Source: Paraburkholderia elongata
GTDB taxonomy: Bacteria; Pseudomonadota; Gammaproteobacteria; Burkholderiales; Burkholderiaceae
Length of the DNA: 45,363 nucleotides
Assembly (NCBI RefSeq): GCF_013177735.1
Contig: NZ_WOEZ01000125.1
Location: 1-45,363 of the forward strand
Direction: 5' to 3'
Shown: positions 25,515 to 32,987 of the stretch, in pieces
Layout: the number at the start of each line of letters is the position of its first letter
Position numbering within the stretch: the first letter of the stretch is position 1
The notes under the pieces: generated by a model
The model's input: only the letters and a program-made list of their open reading frames with translations
The model's database searches: none
Told to the model about the DNA's origin: nothing
Program-made: the position numbers and the translations under genes

Positions 25515-26045
25515 TGCTTATCTCCTCCAGACACCTGAACAAAAAACAAATGGCCCCTGATGTCGCCAGGGTGCTGTGGTTGGTTCAAACAGGCAAAACA
25601 CTGGGCGATCGAGCACGGTCGGGCGCATGCTTAAGGCATGAGCCGGCGGACCGATATCCGGCCGCTGGAAGCTCAAGAGATGAGTGGTTCGGGATGCAAC
25701 TGACTGTCTCCTCTTTTGATTTTTGCCTGCCCGCGTCGCGCGCGGCAGACTCGAGGTGTCTCACACGTTAACCCTGACGCCAACTCCGCCTTCCGGCATT
25801 CCGTAAGGGCCGCCGGGGACATGCTGGCACGTGCTCGCACGCAATGTCCGTTAACATGCAGGGGGCGCCTGCCGATTCGGGAAAACGCGCATCTTGCCTC
25901 ACAGCGCACGCTTTTTTCATCGAATTAGCGCTACCTCTTGATTTGGATTGTAGTTAAACTACAATTCAGTGTCAAAAAATATTTTATCGGACTACGGTCG
26001 CCCTTTTCGGTCACCACGGCGGCCCCAGGATATCGACGGAGACTC
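25515..26045. promoter_or_regulatory. Shared gtsA/zwf control region
   Basis: 531 bp without a convincing gene. The zwf-proximal end holds a promoter and HexR-type palindrome (separate entry). No second copy of that palindrome was found near gtsA. A plus-strand frame through the region only extends the zwf frame upstream and includes the operator, so it is not taken as coding. Confidence 0.5.
25938..25965 (+). promoter_or_regulatory. zwf promoter overlapped by HexR operator
   Basis: The perfect 19-bp palindrome ATTGTAGTTAAACTACAAT at 25947-25965 matches the TTGT...ACAA pattern known for HexR in Pseudomonas. A -35 TTGATT (25938-25943), 16-bp spacer and -10 TACAAT (25960-25965) can be drawn through it, so bound HexR would block RNA polymerase. 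It lies 80 bases before the zwf ATG. Confidence 0.85.
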
Positions 26046-27509
26046 ATGCAAACCGATTCAAGCTTCACCTTCGTTCTCTTCGGCGGAACCGGCGATCTGG
26101 CGATGCGCAAGATCCTGCCGGCACTGTTTGAAGCGCACCGTGCAGGTGGCATGCTGGCCGACAGCGGCAAGATCGTCGCGGTGGCGCGGCATGTGGCCGA
26201 TCGTGCGGGCTACCTCGAATGGGTCAATGAGCACGTCAAGCCGCACGTGTCGAAGAACGGTCTGGATGAAACAGCATGGGCGAGCTTCCTCGACCGTATC
26301 GACTTCGTGAAGATCGATCTGGGCAAGGCCGAAGACTTCGTGCTGCTGCGCGACGCCGTGAGCGGCCTGCCGGGCATTCGCGTGTTCTATCTGGCAACGG
26401 GTCCGTCGCTGTTCGTGCCGATCTGCCGCGCGCTGGCGTCGGTCGGGCTCAACGAAAATTCGCGCATCGTGCTCGAAAAGCCGCTCGGCTACGACCTCAA
26501 GTCGTCCAACGCAATTAATGATGCAGTCGGCGAAATCTTCGCTGAAGAACAGATCTACCGGATCGACCACTACCTCGGTAAGGAGCCGGTGCAGAACCTG
26601 CTCGCGCTGCGTTTCGGCAATGTGCTGTTCGAACCGTTGTGGCGCCGTGAATGGGTGGAAAGCATTCAGATCACCATTGCGGAAGAACTCGGCGTGGAAG
26701 CGCGCGGCGACTTCTACGACAACACCGGCGCATTGCGCGACATGGTGCAGAACCATTTGCTGCAACTGCTTTCCATCGTGGCGATGGAACCACCGCATTC
26801 GATGGATTCCGACTCCGTACGTGACGAAAAGCTGCGCGTGCTGCGCGCGTTGAAGCCGATCGATCCGCGCGATATCGGCAAGGTCGCGGTACGCGGCCAG
26901 TATCATGCGGGTGTAATCCGCGGCAACGCGGTGCCGGCGTATGCAACCGAACCTGGCGTGAAGCCGGACAGCACGACTGAAACCTTCGTTGCGCTGAAGG
27001 TCGAAATCGAAAACTGGCGCTGGGCCGGCGTGCCGTTCTTCCTGCGCACGGGCAAGCGTCTCGCGGATCGTGTCGCTGAGATCGTGGTGAATTTTCGTGC
27101 GGTGCCGCATTCGGCATTGGGCGCGTCCGCGTTGCGCGGCGGTGCGAACCGTCTCGTGATCCGTTTACAGCCGAACGAAACCATTCGCCTCTACTGTCTC
27201 GCGAAGCAGCCGGGCGAAGGCATGAACCTCGCCAGCGTCCACCTCGACCTCGCGTTCGACCGGTTCTTCCGCGAAGGGCAGATGGAGGCGTATCAGCGTC
27301 TGTTACTCGATGTCATCAATGGCCGCCTCGCGCTGTTTGTGCGGCGCGATGAGCAGGAAGCGGCATGGCGCTGGGTCGAACCGATCCTCAACGAATGGGC
27401 AGCATCGAACAAGCCGCCCAAGCCGTATGCATCAGGCACGTGGGGACCGGCCGCGGCGAGCGCGATGTTGGCGCAGCACGACACCTGCTGGCTCGAAGAA
27501 GAGAATTGA
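26046..27509 (+). CDS. zwf: Glucose-6-phosphate 1-dehydrogenase
   Basis: 487 residues. The NADP-binding GGTGDLA is near residues 13-19, EKPLGYD at 144-150, and the active-site RIDHYLGKEPVQN starts at R172 with H175 and K179. It oxidises glucose-6-phosphate to 6-phosphogluconolactone, entering the Entner-Doudoroff or pentose-phosphate route. ATG 26046 has CGGAG 5 bases upstream and is where family similarity starts. An in-frame ATG at 25938 lies in the promoter. It is the first gene of zwf-pgl-glk/hexR and is controlled by the HexR-type operator upstream. Confidence 0.96.
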   Translation: MQTDSSFTFVLFGGTGDLAMRKILPALFEAHRAGGMLADSGKIVAVARHVADRAGYLEWVNEHVKPHVSKNGLDETAWASFLDRIDFVKIDLGKAEDFVLLRDAVSGLPGIRVFYLATGPSLFVPICRALASVGLNENSRIVLEKPLGYDLKSSNAINDAVGEIFAEEQIYRIDHYLGKEPVQNLLALRFGNVLFEPLWRREWVESIQITIAEELGVEARGDFYDNTGALRDMVQNHLLQLLSIVAMEPPHSMDSDSVRDEKLRVLRALKPIDPRDIGKVAVRGQYHAGVIRGNAVPAYATEPGVKPDSTTETFVALKVEIENWRWAGVPFFLRTGKRLADRVAEIVVNFRAVPHSALGASALRGGANRLVIRLQPNETIRLYCLAKQPGEGMNLASVHLDLAFDRFFREGQMEAYQRLLLDVINGRLALFVRRDEQEAAWRWVEPILNEWAASNKPPKPYASGTWGPAAASAMLAQHDTCWLEEEN

Positions 27510-27625
27510 ATCAACTGAATCACGGCGCCGCGCCGTGCCCAGATCGAGATCCCGATCGAAGCACAGCGCAGCGCCTGCAGGACCCACCGACGAACTGAAC
27601 GGAATGGCGCCGGTATCACGAAGGC

Positions 27626-27651
27626 GCCTGCAAGTCATCCCGTTTGCAGGC
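27626..27651. other. Hairpin between zwf and pgl
   Basis: GCCTGCAA (27626-27633) pairs perfectly with TTGCAGGC (27644-27651), loop 10 nt, in the 203-bp gap. No T run follows, so it is more likely an mRNA-processing or stability feature than a terminator. Confidence 0.45.
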
Positions 27652-27712
27652 ATCGCGTGAGAGCAGTACGGCACATTCCGCAGATCTAACAAGAAAGCAG
27701 CACGGAGGAGAA

Positions 27713-28435
27713 GTGATCGAGCTTCACGCTTTCGACGATCAACGCGCCCAATCCGACGCGTTGGCGAAAGCGGTTGGCGACGCGTTACATGCGTCGCTCG
27801 CCGCACAGGCGGCCACGGCCGCAGCGGGCACGCCACATACTGGCGCGCGCCCGGCTATGCTTGCAGTGTCCGGCGGCACCAGTCCACGTCCGTTCCTGCA
27901 GACGTTGTCCACGCAATCCTTCGACTGGGCGCGCATTGCCGTGACGCTGGTCGACGACCGCTGGGTGCCGGAAACGGATAGCGCGAGCAATTCGCAACTC
28001 GTGCACGACACGCTGTTGCAGAACGCCGCGAAGCACGCCGCTTTCTGGCCGCTGGTCGACACGGCGCAAGACCTGAACGCGCACGTTGCTGCGCTGAACG
28101 CCGACCCGCGCTTTAGCGCCGTGCCGGACGTCGCGATTCTCGGCATGGGCGAAGACGGCCACACCGCGTCGATTTTCGCGGATGCGCCCGAGTGGGACCA
28201 CGCGATCACCACCCCCGAGCGCTTTGTTGCCGTGCATCCCGGCAACGCGCCGCATGCGCGCGTGAGTTGGTCGCTCTCCGCTCTGAAAGAAGTGAAGCAC
28301 CTGTTTTTGCTGATCGCAGGACCGCGAAAGATGGACGTGCTGAATGCCGCCGCCGCTTCGCTACAAAAAAATGCCATCTCGCAGTTGGCAAACGACAAGG
28401 GAGTGAGACTCGATGTCTACTGGTGTGCAAACTAA
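27713..28435 (+). CDS. pgl: 6-phosphogluconolactonase
   Basis: 240 residues from GTG 27713, chosen because GGAGGAG at 27704-27710 is just upstream and the length matches the family; the in-frame start at 27644 lies in the zwf-pgl hairpin. Visible motifs are LAVSGGTSPRPFLQTL, VTLVDDRWVPETDSASN and ILGMGEDGHTASIF, of the NagB/SOL-type lactonase family. It hydrolyses 6-phosphogluconolactone made by Zwf. It overlaps glk/hexR by 23 bases, indicating coupled translation. Confidence 0.93.
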   Translation: MIELHAFDDQRAQSDALAKAVGDALHASLAAQAATAAAGTPHTGARPAMLAVSGGTSPRPFLQTLSTQSFDWARIAVTLVDDRWVPETDSASNSQLVHDTLLQNAAKHAAFWPLVDTAQDLNAHVAALNADPRFSAVPDVAILGMGEDGHTASIFADAPEWDHAITTPERFVAVHPGNAPHARVSWSLSALKEVKHLFLLIAGPRKMDVLNAAAASLQKNAISQLANDKGVRLDVYWCAN

Positions 28436-30329
28436 GGCTGTTCCGGGCGCGGGCCAGCACGCCGATGGACCGAGGCTGCTCGCCGACATCGGCGGCACCA
28501 ATGCGCGCTTCGCGCTCGAATACAGCCCGGGCGAGATCGGCTCTGTGCAGGTCTATCCGTGCGCGGACTATCCGGGCGTTGCCGAAGTCATCAAGAAGTA
28601 CTTGAAGGACACCAAGATCGGCCGCGTGAATCACGCGGCGATTGCGATTGCGAACCCGGTCGACGGCGATCAGGTCAGCATGACCAACCACGACTGGAGC
28701 TTTTCGATCGAAGCCACGCGCCGCGCGCTCGGCTTCGACACGCTGCTCGTTGTGAACGACTTTACCGCGCTGGCGATGGCCCTGCCGGGCCTGACCGACG
28801 CACAGCGCGTGCAGGTAGGCGGCGGCACGCGCCGTCCGAACAGCGTGATCGGCCTGCTCGGCCCGGGTACCGGCATGGGCGTGTCTGGCCTGATTCCGGC
28901 CGACGACCGCTGGATCGCGCTCGGCAGCGAAGGCGGCCACGCCACCTTCGCACCGGCCGACGAACGCGAAGACATCGTGCTGCAGTACGCGCGCAAGAAG
29001 TGGTCGCATGTGTCGTTCGAACGCGTGGCCGCGGGCCCTGGCATCGAGGTGATTTACCGCGCGCTCGCGGGCCGCGACAAGAAGCGCGTGGCGGCGAATG
29101 TCGACACGGTCGAGGTCGTCAAGCGCGCGCTGGAAGGCGAACCGTTGGCGGCCGAATCCGTCGATGTGTTCTGCGGGATTCTCGGCACCTTCGCGGGCAA
29201 TATTGCGGTGACGCTCGGCGCATTGGGCGGCATTTACATTGGCGGCGGCGTCGTGCCGCGGCTCGGGGAGTTTTTCGCGCGTTCGTCGTTCCGTAAGCGG
29301 TTCGAAGCGAAAGGCCGCTTCGAAGCGTATTTGCAGAACGTGCCGACCTACGTAATTACCGCTGAATACCCGGCGTTTCTGGGTGTTTCGGCGATTCTCG
29401 CGGAGCAGTTGTCGAACCGCGCGGGCGGCAGTTCATCGGCCGTGTTCGAGCGGATTCGCCAGATGCGCGATGCGTTGACGCCGGCCGAGCGCCGCGTGGC
29501 CGATCTCGCGTTGAATCATCCGCGTTCGATCATCAACGATCCGATTGTGGATATTGCGCGCAAGGCCGACGTGAGCCAGCCGACGGTGATCCGTTTTTGC
29601 CGCTCGCTTGGCTGCCAGGGCTTGTCGGATTTCAAGCTGAAGCTGGCGACGGGTTTGACCGGCACGATTCCGGTGAGTCATAGCCAGGTGCATCTGGGCG
29701 ATACCGCGACGGACTTCGGCGCGAAGGTGCTCGACAATACGATTTCCGCGATTCTTCAGTTGCGTGAGCATTTGAATTTCGACCAGGTCGAGCGGGCCAT
29801 CGATCTGTTGAACGGTGCGCGGCGGATCGAGTTTTATGGGCTCGGCAATTCGAATATTGTCGCGCAGGATGCGCATTACAAGTTCTTCCGGTTTGGTATT
29901 CCGACGATTGCCTATGGCGATCTGTATATGCAGGCGGCGTCTGCTGCGTTGCTCGGTAAGGGCGATGTGATCGTTGCCGTGTCCAAGTCGGGGCGTGCGC
30001 CTGAGCTACTGCGTGTGCTGGATGTCGCCATGCAGGCGGGGGCCAAGGTGATTGCCATTACGTCCAGCAATACGCCGCTGGCCAAGCGGGCTACTGTCGC
30101 TTTGGAGACCGATCACATTGAGATTCGCGAGTCGCAGTTGTCGATGATTTCGCGGATTTTGCATCTCGTGATGATTGATATTCTTGCCGTTGGTGTGGCG
30201 ATTCGGCGTGCTGTGCCTAGCGCGGATGTGGCTGAGACGGTCGCTAAGGCGCGACAAGGCGCGGATGATGATGCTTCTGCTGTGCTTGATTGGTTGAGTC
30301 ATGGGGCAGCTTCTTCGGCTCGCGATTAG
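28413..30329 (+). CDS. glk: Bifunctional glucokinase / RpiR-family regulator (Glk-HexR fusion)
   Basis: 638 residues, two proteins in one. Residues about 22-335 are a bacterial glucokinase: ATP-binding DIGGTNARF (25-33), GLLGPGTGMGVSGLIP, GSEGGHATFAP and the C-terminal GGIYIGGGVVPRL. From about residue 342 an RpiR/HexR regulator follows: HTH VSQPTVIRFCRSLGCQG, then a SIS phosphosugar-binding domain (IEFYGLGNSNIVAQDAHYKF and VIVAVSKSGRAPELL in short form). Such fusions are known in Burkholderia. The regulator half should bind the palindrome before zwf and release it on binding KDPG or a related sugar phosphate. It starts at ATG 28413 within pgl. Confidence 0.93.
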   Translation: MSTGVQTKAVPGAGQHADGPRLLADIGGTNARFALEYSPGEIGSVQVYPCADYPGVAEVIKKYLKDTKIGRVNHAAIAIANPVDGDQVSMTNHDWSFSIEATRRALGFDTLLVVNDFTALAMALPGLTDAQRVQVGGGTRRPNSVIGLLGPGTGMGVSGLIPADDRWIALGSEGGHATFAPADEREDIVLQYARKKWSHVSFERVAAGPGIEVIYRALAGRDKKRVAANVDTVEVVKRALEGEPLAAESVDVFCGILGTFAGNIAVTLGALGGIYIGGGVVPRLGEFFARSSFRKRFEAKGRFEAYLQNVPTYVITAEYPAFLGVSAILAEQLSNRAGGSSSAVFERIRQMRDALTPAERRVADLALNHPRSIINDPIVDIARKADVSQPTVIRFCRSLGCQGLSDFKLKLATGLTGTIPVSHSQVHLGDTATDFGAKVLDNTISAILQLREHLNFDQVERAIDLLNGARRIEFYGLGNSNIVAQDAHYKFFRFGIPTIAYGDLYMQAASAALLGKGDVIVAVSKSGRAPELLRVLDVAMQAGAKVIAITSSNTPLAKRATVALETDHIEIRESQLSMISRILHLVMIDILAVGVAIRRAVPSADVAETVAKARQGADDDASAVLDWLSHGAASSARD

Positions 30330-30370
30330 AGGGTTTTTTGGCCTTCGCGGCGGGTTGGGTGTTGGGTTGT

Positions 30371-31134
30371 GGTGTTGGCCTTTCCTTGCTTTGTTAGTGG
30401 TCTATTGGCGTTGCCCCTGTGTCTGTTTGCCTGCGGCGTTGGCCTTTCCTTGTTTTCTTATTGGTTTATTAGCGTCGCCCCTGTGCGGGGCGGGCACCTA
30501 CTTTTCTTTGCCGCCGCAAAGAAAAGTAGGCAAAAGAAAGCGGCTCCAACCGCTAATTCTTAAGTGGGTCTCCTGGCTTGGAGGGGGTAGTGGTGCATCT
30601 GGAATCCGTGCCCTCGCGCACTCCGCGTCAGTGACAAAGGGCTCGTCAGCGCCCACTCCGCACTGCGTGCGTCGCGGATGGGTATGCTTGGGAAACCTAA
30701 GGTTTCGTTTTGAGCGTGGCGGGGACCATCGGCTTCGCCTCGGCGAGACGCCCAAGTGCTCAGAAGATGGTTCCGCGCGCGGCGGCGGTGCAAATCAAAA
30801 TGCGAGAGCGAAAACGCAGCGATCGGTTGGTGAATTACGTGTCGGCGCGCGCAGCGCCGCCGGAAGTATGACTGCCTTGTCACTCACGCTGAATGTGCGA
30901 GGACACAGATTCCAGATGCTCCACTACCGCTACTGCGCGGGAGACCCGCTTAGCAGGGGGTTCGAGCCGCTTTCTTTTGCCTACTTTTCTTTGCGGCGGC
31001 AAAGAAAAGTAGGTGCCTGCCCCGCACAGGGGCGACGCTAATAAACCAATAAGAAATCAAGGAAAGGCCAACGCCGTAGGCATACAGACGAACAAGCGCC
31101 GCGCAGGCAAACAAAGCAAGAAAAGTCCAACACC
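30371..31134. repeat. Large inverted-repeat island
   Basis: Nested inverted segments across 764 bp. The outer pair is 30371-30395 / 31110-31134 (23/25), the main arms are 30434-30546 / 30964-31076 (111/113 identical), and an inner pair is 30587-30605 / 30909-30927 (18/19). Each main arm contains its own 14-bp hairpin CCTACTTTTCTTTG with loop CCGCCG (30497-30530) or CGGCGG (30980-31013). The left arm has an extra diverged 47-bp direct copy (30375-30421 and 30439-30485). Open frames here on both strands are repeat sequence, not genes. It looks like a Burkholderiaceae interspersed repeat, from memory. This fills the gap between glk/hexR and the bestrophin-like gene. Confidence 0.85.
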
Positions 31135-31187
31135 AAAAGCAAACAGCGATAATAGACCCCATCGCCGAAGGCCCAAACCAAACCCTG

Positions 31188-32114
31188 ATGATCATCCGCC
31201 CACATCTCCATTGGTTCCGCATGCTGCTGGCCTGGCGGGGCTCGGTCCTCCCGCGGCTCCTGCCGCGCCTCTTCCTGATCTTCTGCATTTCGATCGTCGC
31301 GGTGGCCGCCCACGACCATCTGCTGCCGGTCTCGCTCAACCTCAACAGCACCGCCCCCTTCTCTTTGATCGGCATCGCCCTAGCCGTCTTCCTAGGCTTC
31401 CGGAACAACGCCAGCTACGACCGCTGGTGGGAAGCCCGCAAACTGTGGGGCCAACTGCTCAACGACGCACGCTCGCTGATCCGTCAGGCACTCACGCTGC
31501 CAAACAGGCCACTGCCCAAAACAGAAATCGATGCATTCACAGCCGTCCTCAGCGCCCTCTCCCATGCGCTGCGTCACCAGCTCCGCAAAAGCGACCCGAG
31601 CGAAGACCTCGCCGCACGCCTGCCGAAACCGTTATTCGGCCGCGTCATGGCGTCACGCTATAAACCGGCGACGCTGATGCTCTGGCTAGGTGAATGGGTG
31701 CAGCGTCACGCGCAAACAGGCGCGATCGATCCCATGGCGGTGCTCGCCTTCGATCGAAACCTGAATGGACTGTCGGACATCATCGGCGGTTGCGAGCGCA
31801 TCGCGGCGACGCCGCTGCCCTTCGCCTACTCGGTCATGATTCACCGCACGGTGTATTTCTTCTGCGCGGCGCTGCCGTTCGGACTGGTCGACAGTATCGG
31901 GATCTTTACGCCGATCTTCGCAGTGTTCGTGGCGTACACGTTCATGGCGCACGAAGCGATCGCATCGCAAATCGAAGAGCCGTTCGGCACCGACGACAAC
32001 GACCTGCCGCTCAACATGCTGTCGCTCTCTATCGAGGACGCCACGCGTGATCTGCTCGGCGAGCCGGCGCTGGAGTTGCCCAAGCCGGAAGATGAAGGTT
32101 ACATACTCAATTGA
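31188..32114 (+). CDS. Bestrophin/UPF0187-family membrane channel
   Basis: 308 residues. The family pattern is clear: N-terminal RPHLHWFRMLLAWRGSVLP, a pore-proximal LIGIALAVFLGFRNNASYDRWWEARKLWG region cut here to FLGFRNNASYDRWWEARK, and a C-terminal LPLNMLSLSIEDATRDLL. About four membrane segments are visible. Bacterial bestrophins are pentameric ion channels. Known ones conduct cations or chloride depending on the pore, so selectivity is left open. ATG 31188 has no clear Shine-Dalgarno, and the repeat island ends 53 bases upstream, so its promoter region is unusually short or lies within the repeat. Confidence 0.88.
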   Translation: MIIRPHLHWFRMLLAWRGSVLPRLLPRLFLIFCISIVAVAAHDHLLPVSLNLNSTAPFSLIGIALAVFLGFRNNASYDRWWEARKLWGQLLNDARSLIRQALTLPNRPLPKTEIDAFTAVLSALSHALRHQLRKSDPSEDLAARLPKPLFGRVMASRYKPATLMLWLGEWVQRHAQTGAIDPMAVLAFDRNLNGLSDIIGGCERIAATPLPFAYSVMIHRTVYFFCAALPFGLVDSIGIFTPIFAVFVAYTFMAHEAIASQIEEPFGTDDNDLPLNMLSLSIEDATRDLLGEPALELPKPEDEGYILN

Positions 32115-32209
32115 TAGCGTCGCGGTGCCAAGCGCGGCCGCATAGTCGGAAAAAGATGGATGCAGGCCGGCCGTGCGCCAAGCGTGCCGCTTGACGCCGA
32201 CGCTCATTC

Positions 32210-32230
32210 GTTGCCGGTGGTCCCGGCAAC
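32210..32230. other. Hairpin after the DUF1311 gene
   Basis: GTTGCCGG (32210-32217) and CCGGCAAC (32223-32230) form a perfect 8-bp stem two bases beyond the minus-strand stop. There is no T run, so termination is uncertain. Confidence 0.5.
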
Positions 32231-32232
32231 CC

Positions 32233-32985
32233 TCAGTCGTTACCGGCCGTCTCCGACAAGCGCTTGAGCGTCGCCACCCGCGCACCGATGATATCGATGC
32301 GGCCGCGTTCATCGATCACTGGCGTGGTGGCGTCGAGATACGCGGTCCAAGCCTTTTGTGCGCGCGCGAGCGTCGGACGCGAGCGCGTCGGCATCTTCGC
32401 TTGCAAGCGGCGGTAATAGCGGTTCAGATCGAACATCGCGTGTTCACATTGCGCGTCCGCGGTACAGGCGCGCGGGCGGCGCGGCGGGTCCCCGCCAGCG
32501 CTGATCCTGGCCACGGCGCTGCGCAGCGCAAGCGCGCGGTCACGCACCGGTTGCAATTGCATATCGGCTTCGGCCAGCACATACATCGAGCCGTGCGTCG
32601 TCGCGAACACGGCGGCCAGCAACTGCTTCTCGACATCGCGCGAGGCCAGCCAGCTCGCCTGGCTCTTTTCCCACGGTTTACGTTGCGCCTGCGGCAACTT
32701 CGTCTGAAGCTGCTGCCACGCGCCGTCCAACGCGGCCTTCCAGCCGATCCGCGCGTTGTCCATGCACTGCACCTGCCCCGCCGTCGACGACATGTCGCTG
32801 CGCGCCAGACACGTGCGCATCGACGCGTCGATCGGATCGGCGGCGGCGACTTCGGCATGCGCCACCGAGGGCGTCACGCCGAGCGTCACAGTAAGCACCG
32901 CGCCGAGCACCGCCGCCGACATCGCCAGCGCGCCAAACGCGCGCCGCGAGCCGTCAGTGCCCAACACGGAATTCACTCCCCACAT
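32233..32985 (-). CDS. DUF1311 (LprI-like) exported protein
   Basis: 250 residues. A signal peptide or anchor occupies residues 12-44 (FGALAMSAAVLGAVLTVTLG, cleavage likely at AHA). A DUF1311 motif with paired cysteines follows (CLARSDMSSTAGQVQCMDNA), then WKAALDGAWQQLQTKLP and WEKSQASWLASRD, the pattern of lysozyme-inhibitor-LprI-like proteins. A second, diverged copy seems present (CTADAQCEHAMFDLNRYYR and ARAQKAWTAYLD), so the protein may contain two such units. ATG 32985 lies 2 bases after the decarboxylase stop, so it is translationally coupled to that gene. The function is not established. Confidence 0.8.
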   Translation of the reverse strand: MWGVNSVLGTDGSRRAFGALAMSAAVLGAVLTVTLGVTPSVAHAEVAAADPIDASMRTCLARSDMSSTAGQVQCMDNARIGWKAALDGAWQQLQTKLPQAQRKPWEKSQASWLASRDVEKQLLAAVFATTHGSMYVLAEADMQLQPVRDRALALRSAVARISAGGDPPRRPRACTADAQCEHAMFDLNRYYRRLQAKMPTRSRPTLARAQKAWTAYLDATTPVIDERGRIDIIGARVATLKRLSETAGND

Positions 32986-32987
32986 CG

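Noticed and set aside
25938..26045. Upstream in-frame extension of zwf
   Set aside because: It would include the HexR-type operator and lacks a ribosome-binding site; ATG 26046 has one and starts the family similarity.
30301..31041. Long frames on both strands across the repeat island, up to 246 codons
   Set aside because: They are translations of the inverted-repeat sequence, overlap the end of glk/hexR or each other, and show no protein family.
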